DNA of 64,000 nt from Adenophora triphylla var. japonica (GCA_022495995.1 JAFEMH010001294.1:372001-436000); one strand, 5' to 3'; positions 35,798 through 47,345 are shown, counted from the first letter of the stretch. Numbers and translations are program-made. The notes: generated by a model from the letters alone, not told the origin.

Positions 35798-37321
35798 TCA
35801 TTCCGCGCCATCTGCGCTTGTCCCCTCGCCATTCTTTCCTTTCTTCCCTCGTCCCCGGCGAGTATTCTTTCGCTTCACGTGAACCAACTCTGCGTCTCTC
35901 AGTCCGAGATCTGGGGTCCTCCCCGTAGAGTCAAATAATCCAGTAGCTCTCAGGGCTTCATTCGCCCGTGCTTCGGCTCGGATCTCCTCCCTCGCCGAGT
36001 ACGTAAAGAGGACCTCTCCCTGTCGGTCGGTCAACTCTAGTCTCGTAGTCAAACAAAGTGTCTCCGTCACATCCGAAGGGTCGGACCGAGGCTTCGGCAC
36101 TCCTAAGGCAATAGGCTGCTACGGCAGCCGGGTCCCAGAATCGCTACACGCACGCTTCTCCCAAGGACCACTTGGGAGGCCTTGACTCTGTTGCTCATAC
36201 CGGGCCGGATCTTGGAGTCGTCAACACAACGCTCCCCCGACATCTAAGGAGTACCACAGGAGGAAAAGCGGAATACTTCCATACCCTCAGACAATACAAG
36301 AAGGCACACAGGCGCCATACAAAGAGGAACTACCTCCGCAATAGCAAGGTCATCCCGGCCAACAAAGGCTCCTGCTTCATCCCAAACTGCCGGAAACAAG
36401 CGACGAAATATAGAAGGAGGACCAAGACAAACCTGGAACTCGACAACGTAGGACCCTTCTGCAAGATCCTCTGGTCTCAATCCTCCGGTCACGGAACCCA
36501 CCGGCGGATCGATGCGTACCAAGTGTGCCATCCATCTCTCCCGGGCGGGCGATCCATATCCAACACAAGAGGTCGCCGAGCAAATGACCACGGGCTAAAC
36601 GACGTCGGAGCCTCGGGCATGGCCTGAAGTCTCTCTCGCAGCCACAAGGTGAGCAAAGCGGGGCTTCCCCCTCTCATAAAACGATCCCCGGTCGCCGGAC
36701 GGTCGATACCATGAAGAGTCTCCCCCGGCACCAACGGGACAATATCCTCTCCGGCTCTGCGTGCCCTACCACATCTAGCAAAGCGCCATCGCAAATGCCA
36801 AGGAGGCGACCGGGAAAAGCGTCGCCATCACGCACAAGGCGAATGCATCCCAAGAGACGTCACTCTCATCATCAACCATGAACCGCTCCGGCGGCTCGAA
36901 ATGTCGATATGACCCGAATCAAGGATCATGCCACCTGCACTTCTTCCAACGAAGCACGAAGAAAGTCTGCAAGCTTCACGCTCACCGCGGCACCACCAAC
37001 CAAAGGAAGCGAGATGGCCTCCACCTCCAGGTCCTCCAATCAAAGCCCGAAAATCCTCAAAAGTGGGCACCATTTCATTGTAGGAGAAGCTTGATGTACA
37101 CATGCCTCCTAACATCCCTAACTTCGCGGCGGCCCGCAACAAATCCCAATCAGAACCAACTCCTTAAGAGACCAAACCGAGCAAAGACGAAACCTTACCT
37201 CGAAAGCCCGTCTCTGATGCCTCATACGGCGCCGCATCCACGTTTTTAACCGCTCAAGGAAGTGTGCTTGCCTCTCCTGCGAAAGCCTCGGCAAAATTCT
37301 AGGGACATACGAAGAATCCAT
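35798..37321 (-). pseudogene. Antisense ORF 1 of the Tat-lineage element
   Basis: Starts at ATG 37321 (MDSSYVPRILPRLSQERQ) and runs opposite to gag-pol. After a frame change it reads FSYNEMVPTFEDFRALIG (about 37090), a motif style seen in retrotransposon-associated plant domains of the DUF7745 kind; that match is from memory and tentative. The C-terminus (36100-35798) has a basic RKNTRRGRGKKGK patch that could be a nuclear signal. Several stops and frame changes are present. Two copies of the LTR palindrome lie 123-167 bases upstream of its start. Confidence 0.55.
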
Positions 37322-37414
37322 GGCAAAAATGGAGGTTCCTAGAGAAAATGGGGAAGAAAGCTCGAAAATGGCCGCAAATGGGGAAATGAGGAAGAACCGA
37401 GCACCTTTGGAAAG

Positions 37415-37488
37415 CATTTATGTCCTTCCCAAAAAGCAAGGTTGGTCCGTACGGACCTCTTTGCATGCTAAGTATGTCCGTACGGACC
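37415..37488 (-). promoter_or_regulatory. Putative promoter of antisense ORF 1
   Basis: Reading the minus strand: palindromes at 37475-37488 (13 of 14 bases) and 37444-37457 (perfect), then TATA-like CATAAATG at 37415-37422, about 95 bases before the ATG. The layout is the same as in the LTR: paired palindrome, TATA, start. Confidence 0.6.
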
Positions 37489-39845
37489 TCCTTGCAAACA
37501 GTAACCCATTTCCCAGAAAAACGGTACAAAAACCCTTTGTCCTCGGCAAAACCTTGCTCCAAACGGTCAAACACCGGCCAAAGCCATTTCCGGCAAACCA
37601 ACACTACCCACAAACGCACTCTCAGCTCACGTGGCATGTACAAAAAATAAAAATAATAATAGCAACAATTTCTAGGACAATTCCCGGAATCACAAAAATA
37701 AATGACATTACATCTTAAAATAAAATCTTGTTTGCCATGCAAATACATGTGTTTTATTACAGGTACCCAAAATATGTCTGCTTGCTAAACAAAAAAAGGA
37801 GGGATATGAAAAGAGGGAAAGCAAATGAATACTAATCGAATCCTCAAGATCATCATCCTCACCGAGGTCCTCCAAAGAGAAGTCGGGCATCCCGGCGAAC
37901 TCGCCGTCACATCCTCGTCGTCGAATACCGAGCACCCGCTGAGGCTCCCACGAAAAGTACTCGGAAGGATCAAATCCGGCGAAAGGATCAAAGAAAGAAG
38001 GCTCTGAGGAACCCTCGCCTGTGCGCCGTGCGGAGGCATGAAGCGATAAAAGGGCCGCTCCCTCGAAGGCCACTGCAGCTCCCGAAGATGTCCCGGCATC
38101 CATGCTATGCCGCCCTCAAAGGTCCCTCTGCTGCGGCTCAGGCTCGGCTCTAGGCGGAGGAACGTCCACAGAATGCCTCGAAGGCATAGGCTCGTCTGCG
38201 GCACACGACGCGAAGACCGACAGACACCTTCAACGCCATCTTCTTAGCGAAGGAGCGCATCGCCACGTAACGGCGAAGTCAAGCATATCGTAGGCTCTCC
38301 CGGGACTCGCACCAACAAGAAGCCAAGGAAACGCTCATCAAATACAGCTATACTCAACAACAAAAAGAGAAAAATGCGTAAAAGATGCCAAGATGGAAAA
38401 GAGTCAGCACACTCACCGATCCGTCGGGATCCACTCGATATGCAAGCAGGAGCTCGCCAGAACGGCATGCATACCCTCCTCTCGATCCGTCCCCGCGGAC
38501 GCACGTGAAATCCGGCCCCGGCATCGGAACCTCTGGGAGCCTGCGGGCCGCCCTCTCTCTCCTCGCCACACCTGCGGCGTCCTCGCCTTCCTCCTCACGA
38601 AGGCCCCGTACTCCTCTCCATATAAAATGAACTCCTCGGCCCCGACACCGCCAAGGTACCTCTCGAAGTCAAGCACATCCATATCCCGGGAGTCAAGCAT
38701 CCCAAAGGGAGGGTCCCTCGGAGCCACGGGAAGCACACCGGGGCCATGCTGCCAGAAGACTCGCTCCCCCAGGTACATGGCGTCACAAGTCAAGCCTCGC
38801 AGCATCTTCCGCCGCGCTGTCACCTCGGGAGCCCCCTCAAACTCATCTCCCTCATACCGAGCCCACGGGAACAAAACAAACCCCTCCGGGCTACCCCTCT
38901 CCAGACGCTCCTGCACATCCCCGTAGGCGATGGTGAGCTTCCCCCTGCTGGTCCTCCTCTTCCTCGTCGTGCGAGCCCACCAAGATACAGGAGGTACGCA
39001 AACAGCCTCGGATCTCTATCCCACGGGAAGCACTGGAAAACCTCATAGAACCACACCTGTGACAAAAACAGAAAAGGCTCAGTGCAAAAGACAATGGAGA
39101 AATAACAGACTGCTAAATCAAAAATGGCAATAAACTCATACCTCCGTGAGCAAAGTCAAACAGGCCAACGAATTGCTACACTCCCCTGCCGGCTAAACCG
39201 GTCCAAGGAGAAGTAGAGCTCAGCCAAGCCTGCCTCGCCCCAAGCAATGTCGCAGACCCTATCCAGGTCAATCAAGCTCTCCAACAGAGCAAAGGGAGCC
39301 GCGGTCGCGTGGTTCGAGAACAAAGTCTCGGACAGTGCATACCACAAAAAGGAGCGCGCCAACTGCTCCGCCGTCACCTGGCCGGTACCCCGGATGTAGG
39401 CCCCAATACTGGCCGTAATCTTCAGTCCACGTCACTATACAGCATGCCCAGTGCCCCTCGAGGACGAGGCTCAAAGCCCAACAGCCTCGGCCCAAAGCAC
39501 CACATCGGAGATCATATCCCTCCACCGTACCGGCCCTCCTTTGAAGGAAAGCCCGGTGATCGCAGCAAAGTCGGTAGGCGTCACCGTCACCTCTCCCCAG
39601 CTCAGATGGAAGGTGTGGGTGGTATCCCACAGTACTCAGAAAGGCCAAGGAAGACGCTCTTGTTCTTCCTCGTGTCAAACCCCACTGTGTTCTCAACGAA
39701 CACACCTGTGCCAAGCATAAACCAGCCTCCGGACTCGGCCTACCGTCCACGGAAATATCAGCATCCGCCGCCATTAGCCAACAAATGTTTCGAGAGATCC
39801 CCGAGTCTTCATCCTCTTGGCCTTCCCGGCCATAAGCCCCGCATC

Positions 39846-40677
39846 CTGCAGGTAAACACAGCAAAGGTACGTCAATCACAGTACTTAATATAAAGGCACA
39901 TGTAACCCGTCACAAAACACGGCACATATATTGCACATAATTTTCACATACATATAATTTTTCCATGTAACCCGTCACAAAACACGGCACATGTCGCACA
40001 TAATTTTCACATATATCATGCATATAATTTTTCCCATGCAGTCCGTCACAAAAACACGGCACACACTGTACACATTTTCTCAAAAGAAAAAAAGGGGGGG
40101 GGGATTAAACCCTACACGACACATTTTCAGAAAAAAAAAAAGATCCGTCCCAACACGGAAAGCCATGAAAATAACCCGTCACAAAAACACGGCACATATT
40201 GCATATAAATTTTCCCACAAAGTCCGTCACCCAAAAACATGGCACACACGGCACGACACATATGCATAACACATTTTTCAAAAAAAAAAATAAAATAAAA
40301 ATCCGTCCCTACACGGCACACACTTTCACATATAACCCGTCACAAAACACGGCACATGTCACATTTTTTCACAAAAATTATCACTACACGATAATTTTTC
40401 TCATAATGTACATACATAAATAGCATACGGTACAACACACCAAAGCATGCATTTCATTAGAGAAGCACTTTATTTTCACAAATAAAAGCTAATCTACACA
40501 TTTCTGCACAAAATACACATACCCACAATTTTCACATGTCCATTTTCAACAATTCATCAAGAATTTCACAAAAAAGGCATAAAAAAATAACAAAAAATTC
40601 GAAAATGCGAAAAACTAAAACCTAGTTCTAGCATTCAAAAATTCGAGCAGGGAATCAAAACGGAACAGATTTCTTAC
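39846..40677 (-). other. Intron of antisense ORF 2
   Basis: GT at 40677 and AG at 39846 on the minus strand give an 832-base phase-0 intron. It contains the minisatellite at 39898-40362. Confidence 0.7.
39898..40362. repeat. Minisatellite around CCGTCACAAAACACGGCAC
   Basis: Six to seven units of about 60-80 bp, each with a CCGTCACAAAAACACGGCACA core that is itself an imperfect hairpin (CCGT...ACGG), separated by AT-rich linkers. Confidence 0.9.
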
Positions 40678-40937
40678 CTCCCCGACGTTCGTAGAGCGAC
40701 GATTGTGCACCTCCGGATTCGGATACAAAACATCCGGGTTCTTCGAAGATGGAACGAACGAAGTCCAATTCCTTTGAAGCTCCATTCGCTGCTCAACCAC
40801 CTCGATCGCGTTGACGACGACTCCTTCGAGATCCTCCGCCATCGCAAGCAATTCAAGCTAAGAAAAATGGAAGATTTGGGACAAAAATGGAGTTTTTCTC
40901 TCTCTCTCTCTCACTGGGTTCACGAACTGGGAATGGG

Positions 40938-41045
40938 AAATGAAGGGGGAGCCTCGGAATTTAAAGCCTGGTCAAACCTGGGAACTGTAAAAAACCAAAG
41001 TGGTCCGTACGGACCTCTTTGCAACCAGGTTGGTCCGTACGGACC
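40938..41045 (-). promoter_or_regulatory. Putative LTR-like promoter of antisense ORF 2
   Basis: Minus-strand order: palindromes at 41032-41045 and 41002-41015 (both perfect GGTCCGTACGGACC), TTTAAATT at 40957-40964, then GGCTCCCCCTTCATTT at 40938-40953, about 100 bases before the ATG at 40842. The LTR reads GGCTCCCCCTCCTCATTT at the same place after its TATA box (27713-27730). Confidence 0.7.
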
Positions 41046-41154
41046 TCTTTGCAAGTGGATGGCCAAATTACTTTCCGCCCTTATAATCTTTGCCCCCGGC
41101 CTGTCCTAAGGCCTTTTCCAAAGAAATCCAAGTGCGTAATGGTCCCTAACCCTT

Positions 41155-41475
41155 CAATTCAACCACCGGCCGTCAAGCGTAAGACCGGACCTCGCCCACT
41201 TCAACGGCAAATCAACCACCGGCCGTCAAGCGTAAGACCGGACCTCGCCCACTCCAACGGCAATTCAACCACCGCCGTCAAGCGTAAGACCGGACCTCGC
41301 CACTTCAACGGCAAATCAACCACCTGGCCGTCAAGCGTAAGACCAGGACCTCGCCCACTTCAACGGCAAATCAACCACCGCCGTCGCCGGGCCGGCCAGA
41401 AGACCTGGACCTCGCCCACTCCAACGGAAATTCAACCATCACCCGCTCAACGGCAATTCAAGAAGCTCAACGGCA
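41155..41475. repeat. Minisatellite array A, about 56-bp units
   Basis: Five units with GGCCGTCAAGCGTAAGACCG and CCTCGCCCACTTCAACGGCA. Degenerate copies continue to about 41800. Confidence 0.92.
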
Positions 41476-41894
41476 ATTCAAGAAGGAGCCAACACCTCCC
41501 AGCACAAATATCAAGGCACAAGACGCCTCCAAACGCTCAACGACAACTCAACCACTGGCCCTCAAAGGAGGTCCGGTCATCTTCCCAACAGAGTGGCCCT
41601 GCAAGGTCACGCATCCCCAACAATTCAAGCACCGGCAGCCGATGTAAGCCCGAATCTCGCCCACTTCAACGGCAAGCAAGCACCGGCCATCAAAGTAAGC
41701 CCGAGCTCCTCCCCAACAAGTCAAAGGGAAGTCATACAAGACTGCATATCCCCATCATCGGCCATCATCCTTGCCCACTTCAACGGGCAGCCAAGCACGG
41801 CAAGTCATCGTAAGTCCAACCTTCTACATCAACATGCAAAAACACAAAGGCATCTACGCCTCTCGAAGCACAAGGCAGCCACGCCTCCCCAATT

Positions 41895-42360
41895 GCGCCT
41901 GGAAGACGATTCTAAAGTCCTCGCGCATTACACCAAACGCGCTAGAAGACGATTCAAAGTCTCCGCCGTGGCACCAACCGCCGCCGAAGACGATTCAAAG
42001 TCCTCCACACGCCGGCACCAACCGCGGCTAGAAGATGACGATTCAAAGTCCTCGCGCATAACACCAATGCGCTGCCGAAGACGATTCAAAGTCCTCGCGC
42101 ATCACCAACGCCGCCCGTGACGATTCAAAGTCCTCCATGGCACCAACCGCCGCCGTAAGACGATTCAAAGTCCTCCAATTGGCACCAACCGCGGCTAGGA
42201 GACGATTCAAAGTCCTCGCGCATTACATCACCAATCGCGGCCTGATGACGATTCAAAGTCCTCCGCGTTACATCAAACCGCCGCGATGACGATTCAAAGT
42301 CCTCCAGCCGTGGCACCAACCGCCGCCGATGACGATTCAAAGTCCTCCACCAACCGCGCT
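41895..42360. repeat. Minisatellite array B, about 42-bp units
   Basis: Eleven occurrences of GACGATTCAAAGTCCTC separated by variable CACCAACCGCSGC-type linkers. Confidence 0.93.
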
Positions 42361-42494
42361 GGCATGAACCTCCTGTCCGTATTAACCAGTCCTCCAAAAG
42401 TCTCTCGAATCCAACCGCACCAAGACCGTTATCCTCACTCTATCTCCGGCCCTAAGGCCTTAAACCACCCGATTAGGAAAATCGTAAAATTTCC

Positions 42495-42975
42495 ATCCCA
42501 GACGCCACCACGTCCTCACATTTGACCTATGCGGTCACCTGTGACGCCACCACGTCCTTACCACTGACCTATGGCGGTCACCTCCTTAGGTCACTGCCAC
42601 CACGCCCAGACGCCACCACGACTCATGCACCACTCTGGTCACCAGGACCACCACGCCTCGCTCACCACCAACCTCACCACCTGTGACGCCACCACGTCCT
42701 GTCACCGACTCCATGCGCGGCCACCTGTGACGCCACCACGTCCGTCACCGACCTACGCGGTCACCCAGACGCCACCACGTCCTCACCACCGACCTCGGCG
42801 GTCACACGACACTTCGTGGCACCACCACGCCCGTATCTGGCTGCGTAACACTCACCCCACACCCGAACTACGACCAGGCCTGATTCCCGCCAGGGATACG
42901 TAGGAATCCTATCACAGGGTCCAGCCTATCGACCTAAACGGTCACCCAAAAGGACACCACCACGTCCTCACTTTG
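42495..42975. repeat. Minisatellite array C, about 41-55-bp units
   Basis: About seven units with GACGCCACCACGTCCTCAC and a GACCTATGCGGTCACC half. Confidence 0.9.
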
Positions 42976-43075
42976 ACCCTCACGGTCACTTCCTCTCCCA
43001 AAGACGCGATCCAGATTAGGACCCTTATCTTATCGGCGACCCCACTTCTTTCATAAGTGACGTCGTCGAGGGCTT

Positions 43076-44558
43076 CGTAAGTACCCCAATCTGGATCACT
43101 CCCTTTCAAACACACGGAAACACCGTAGACTCATCCACGCAGTCTCAGAGACCTCTCTCACTCAAAACCCTCTCAAAACCCTCTCAAACCCCCAAACAAA
43201 CCAAGGGAGGAGCCTTTCTGGGATAAAAAGGGACAAAAGGACCTTTTGGGAATTTTCAAAGAAATCAGAAAAGCAATTAAGGTCCGTACGGACCTCTTTG
43301 TTTCAATGATTACTAAATCCCCTTAAAGTCCACAATATTCCCTCAAATCCCGGAAGAAATGATGACTTCCCTGCAGAGTTGGTCCGTACGGACCTCTTTG
43401 CATGCAAGATGGTCCGTACGGACCTTATTGCATGGGGGACATCATCATTCCAGAATATTCTCCATCATTGCAGATTCCCTCAAATCGAGGAAATCCAAAA
43501 TTCTGGATAACCAAGAAGGTCCGTACGGACCTCTTTGCTCCGAAATTTTTACTATAAATAGAGGGCTCCCCCTCCTCATTTTCACACACCTCCCACTTCT
43601 CTCTTCCTCCCTAAGCCTTCGGCTCCCTTCTAAGACCTTTCGAGGCATTCCCGCCCCTTCGGATCCTTCCGAGGCCTTCCGAGCTCCCTCGGTGCTCCGA
43701 AGCCTCTCCGAGCGCTCCCGAGACGCTCCCGCGCTGCCCCGAGGCACTCTCGAGGAACTCTGAGGCCCCTCGTGGTACTCCGAGGCCTCGCCCGGTCTTT
43801 CCACCTGTCCCGCTCTTTCCGAGTCAAACCGACGATCCCAAATCACGCCGAAACTCGCCCGAGTGACTCCGCCACCACAACGCACGCCGAACCTCTCGCC
43901 CGAGTGATCCCAGAACGATCCCCACGCACGCCGAACCTCTGCCCGAACGCAGCCAGCAACCTCAACTCACGCCGAAACTCTGTCCGCAGACAACCGGTCC
44001 CTCCCGAAGCAATCCCGATCCGTACCGGAACGCTACTCCGACCTCAAACACTATTCCCCTGCGGAAGACAGACACGAACCAACATTGGTAAGGCTTCCTT
44101 CCTATTCTATTTCAATACATTTCAATACAATGTAGACATCCGATACAGCATGCATTTTTAAAAGCACACACACACACACACAACATTTTAAAGGATATTA
44201 GGGGTATCCGAAAGACTCGTTTTACGAGGCTACTCGGGTGAGCTCTAATATTCTAATATTCTCTTCCCGGGGAGTCATCTGACCTCCGAACTCAAAATCT
44301 CATCACACAAAAACAGTTTAAAATTTATCTTTAAACTGATGCCCTTTTTCAATGTTTTGGGCTTAATAAAAACGGCGTGGCGACTCTACAAAATGCGAAA
44401 GCAAAACGGCGAGACACCTCCAACACGCAACGCTAAAACGGAATGAGCCAGATGCCGGGGCGCGATTGTGCTGCCTCTCGGATCCGGGCGACTTCCCGAA
44501 CAGCGACGAACGCGAGATGCCGGGGCCCCGCGCGCGAGCCGGATCCCGGGTAATTTCA
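43076..44558 (+). repeat. Tat-lineage 3' LTR
   Basis: Partner of 27237-28712. The first base is C instead of T. TATA box at 43553-43560. Small indels relative to the 5' LTR cluster in the CpG-rich part (43690-44050). Confidence 0.95.
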
Positions 44559-44954
44559 GGACCACCTAAACGTCATGTCTGAAAGACTTGTGGAGGGATC
44601 AATTTATAGCTCTTTCATGGAAACATGCATGGAAGGCGGCCCAAGTCTGCATTTAGGAATAAAGACCGCAAGCTTCAGAATAAAGTTGACTCGCTGTTCT
44701 TCAAAGTCTTTGCCATACCTATACTTTAAGTATATGACAAAATAAAATCTTATATTTTTTTCTCAGTTTTTAGGGAAAAAAAAACTCTGATTTTTTTTAA
44801 AAACTGGCTCTTATACTTTATTTTTAATACAAAATAAAATCTTATAAAAGTGAGTAATTTTAATAAAATTTTATATCAAAATAAAATTATTTAAACTATA
44901 ATACTAAAATTATACATAAAATTTAAGACTAAAATTAGTCTTATATATAAAATA
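44559..44954. repeat. Duplicated non-coding unit, copy 3
   Basis: GGACC (44559-44563) is the Tat TSD. 44590-44740 matches 190-330 and 4216-4335. 44760-44954 matches 1398-1619. Confidence 0.7.
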
Positions 44955-46251
44955 TAGGAAAAATATAGATATATACCCTTGTAATTATATCAAGGATGTA
45001 AATATGCCGTTATACAAATTAATTGTCATATTTGCCCATTTACTCAAGAAAAATGTGAGTATATTTGACGATCGTTAACTTTTAGTTCAAAAATTAATGA
45101 AAATGCTTACTAAAATGGTTAAGTGAAATTTAGGATGAAACACACGAGAAAAATTGCACATGTGAAATTTTTGATGAGCATTGCAATAACATATTTACAT
45201 AATTCTCATAGTACAAGGGCATATCTGCATATTAAACCTAAATAAAAGTGCATTAATCCATATTTTCTTTTTACCTCTTCGTAACCACCATTGCCCGATT
45301 CCACCAACACCATTATCACCACCACATTACCACCATTACCGCTTCTCAATACTACTATTAACACCACATTCAACACTACATCCATCGTCAACATTAGCAC
45401 CACTATCACCGCCACTATCACTACCACCACCAATACCACATACACCATCAGCATCACTATGACTCACCAGCACCATCACTTCTACTAAATTTAGTTGGGC
45501 TTTGATATTGGTGGTGAAATTGATGTTGGTGGCAGTGGTTTTGATGTTGGTGTAGGGTAAGTAGCAGCAATGGTTGTAATAACGGTAGTAAAAGATGGTT
45601 GTGAGTGTTGAGTGGTGATGGTAGTGTTAAGCGTTGGTGATGGTGATAACGTAGAAGTGGAGATGAATATGGTGGTTGTGGTAGTGGTGAGCTGGCGGTA
45701 ATGGTGTTGAATTGGTAGTGGTGGTGATAGCGGTGAAGTAATGTATTTGTAGTTACGATGGTGGTGAACAATAGTAGTATTATTGATGATGGCGGTGGTA
45801 AGCGGTGGTAATTAATGGTGGTAAATTTGTGTAATGATTGTAATGATGATGGCGGTAGTGATTTTGATGGTTGAAAGAGAAAATATTGATTTATGTCCCT
45901 ATACTTAATTTTAAGATGCAAATATGCCCTTTTTACTAGGAGAATTATGTGAATATAATTTTAAGATGCAAATATGCCCTTTTACTATGAGATTTACCCT
46001 TTTACTATGAGATTTACGTAAATATGCACATACAATTCTCATCAGAAATTTCACGTGTGCAATTTTTTCCATGTATTACACCTTAAATTTCACCTAGTCT
46101 GTTTAGTCAGCATATTTGTTAATCTTTAAACAGAAAGTTAACAATGGTCAAATATACTCACATTTTTCTTGGCAAATGTGACAATTAATTTGTATAAGAG
46201 AATATTTGCATCATTGGCCTATGTACAGGGGCATATATCTAAATTGTCATT
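44955..46251. mobile_element. Foldback element with trinucleotide-repeat interior, copy 2
   Basis: Second copy of the element at 1620-2838. The left arm is about 44960-45272, the CAC-rich part 45280-45485, the GTG-rich part 45490-45870, and the right arm to 46251. It has an extra tandem duplication of ATTTTAAGATGCAAATATGCCC and TTTTACTATGAGATTTAC within 45910-46020. The flanking DNA on both sides is also shared with copy 1, so the copies arose by segmental duplication. Confidence 0.65.
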
Positions 46252-46319
46252 AAAAATAACAATCTAATGTAACAAATACATAAATACACAAACACATGAA
46301 CACATTCATTGTACAAACA

Positions 46320-47345
46320 CAGGGCCGGCCCAAGGGGGGGTCAGTGAGGGCAACCGCCCGGGGCCCTTAGTGGTAAGGGGCCCATTCTTAAGTAGGCTAT
46401 AGTGTATATAGTATATATATATTTTTTTTATAATTATAATAAATATTTAAAAAAGACCCACATTTAGTTTTTTAAAAAGGCCCACATTCAGTTTTTTTTT
46501 TTTTAAATCTTTTGTTAAACAGACACGGAAAAGGGAGAAAGGCCCACATTCAGATTTACAACAACAACAACAACAAAGCCTTAGTCCCAAAATAATTTGG
46601 GGTCGGCTAACATGAATCATCATATGTCATCATGTTAAACAGTCACGGAAAAGGGAGAAAGGATTCAAAGGAAAAGGGAGAAAGGAGAGTCCAACCCAAC
46701 CGAAGACGAAGAGATGATCGTCGCCCGCCGCCGCCGAAGCCGTCCACCACCATCCTACTATCTCTCTTCTCTATTTCTTCCTAGTTCCACTGTTTAGGGC
46801 TTCTATTTAACAAAGATTTTGCCAACAAACACAAAGGTAATTTAATTTTCGACTTCAATTCCTTTATTTGATTGTAGATTACTTCGATTTAAGTTAATTT
46901 GGGGATAGAAGTTTCATTATTTCGTTCCCAAATTACTACACTTACTTTTAGGGTTTTATTTGAGGATTTTTTATTTTACTTCCATTCCTATGATTTGATT
47001 TTTGATATTTGATATTGTGATTATAGGTTCAAATCAGTTTATTGAAAGAATCATCTGTCACAAGACTTCATCTTAAAAAAATTCAGGTGTTGATGTTCTT
47101 TTTGTATTACAATTGTGATTAATTTTATTTGATAATGTTTTCAAAAAAACAGCCATCTGGTTGTGAGAAAAGAAAAAAAAGAGAAAAGTGTCATTACTTT
47201 ACTTCTGTTTTATCTAGGTAAAAATATATAGCATTTGAGTATCGTAAAAATATATAGCATTTGAGTATCGTAAAAATGTCTGATTAATTAGGGGCCTCTT
47301 CATCTGATTTCGCCCGGGGCCCACAAAAGTCTAGGAACGGCCCTG
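46320..47345. mobile_element. Non-autonomous hAT element
   Basis: Inverted ends are CAGGGCCGGCCC at 46320 and GAACGGCCCTG ending at 47345. Subterminal GCCCGGGGCCC blocks are typical of a common plant hAT group. Inside are a Gly/Arg-codon-rich leader-like stretch (46690-46760) and AT-rich intron-like DNA, but no transposase. The 8-bp flanks (TACAAACA and CCCATGTC) do not match, so one side was rearranged after or during insertion. Confidence 0.8.
46512..46662. repeat. Dispersed plant repeat inserted within the hAT
   Basis: ACAACAACAACAACAAAGCC followed by TTTGGGGTCGGCTAACATGA is a very widespread plant repeat signature. It is bracketed by two copies of GTTAAACAG-A/T-CACGGAAAAGGGAGAAAGG (46512-46541 and 46632-46661), either a long target duplication or a local duplication. 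Confidence 0.6.

Larger units (their letters stand above)
37785..40842 (-). pseudogene. Antisense ORF 2: plant mobile domain (PMD) protein, spliced
   Basis: Exon 1 (40842-40678) encodes exactly 55 codons from MAEDLEGVVV and ends at a strong donor, GAG/GTAAGAA. Exon 2 begins at 39845 after CTGCAG, reading DAGLMAGKAKRMKTRGS in phase. It continues with HTFHLSWGEVTVTPTDFAA (about 39600), ARSFLWYALSETLF and LIDLDRVCDIAWGEAGLAEL (39350-39210), then WFYEVFQCFPWD (about 39040). These are the hallmarks of the plant mobile domain, known in MAIN/MAIL-type host proteins and in transposons. An acidic tail ends near 37785. Stops and frame changes occur after about residue 120. PMD proteins act in silencing or genome maintenance in hosts; the role in transposons is unclear. 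Confidence 0.85.
27237..44558 (+). mobile_element. Tat-lineage Ty3/gypsy retrotransposon with two antisense ORFs
   Basis: LTRs at 27237-28712 and 43076-44558 share the start GTAAGTACCCCAATCTGG and the end GGGTAATTTC. TSD GGACC lies at 27232-27236 and 44559-44563. Removing the element restores a sequence that matches an unoccupied copy at 4049-4120. Sense order is gag, protease, integrase with a Tat-type C-terminus. A 9-kb region follows with two antisense ORFs and minisatellites. Additional ORFs and 3' tandem repeats are known features of the Tat lineage. RT and RNase H are not recognisable, so this copy cannot move on its own. Confidence 0.9.

Noticed and set aside
36172..39893. Plus-strand open frames of up to 194 codons in the Tat 3' region
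   Set aside because: They lie opposite the antisense ORFs, whose PMD motifs are on the minus strand.
41895..42360. CRISPR-like spaced repeat (GACGATTCAAAGTCCTC with variable linkers)
   Set aside because: Plant nuclear context, linkers are degenerate copies of each other, and it lies in the 3' region of a Tat element where minisatellites are usual.
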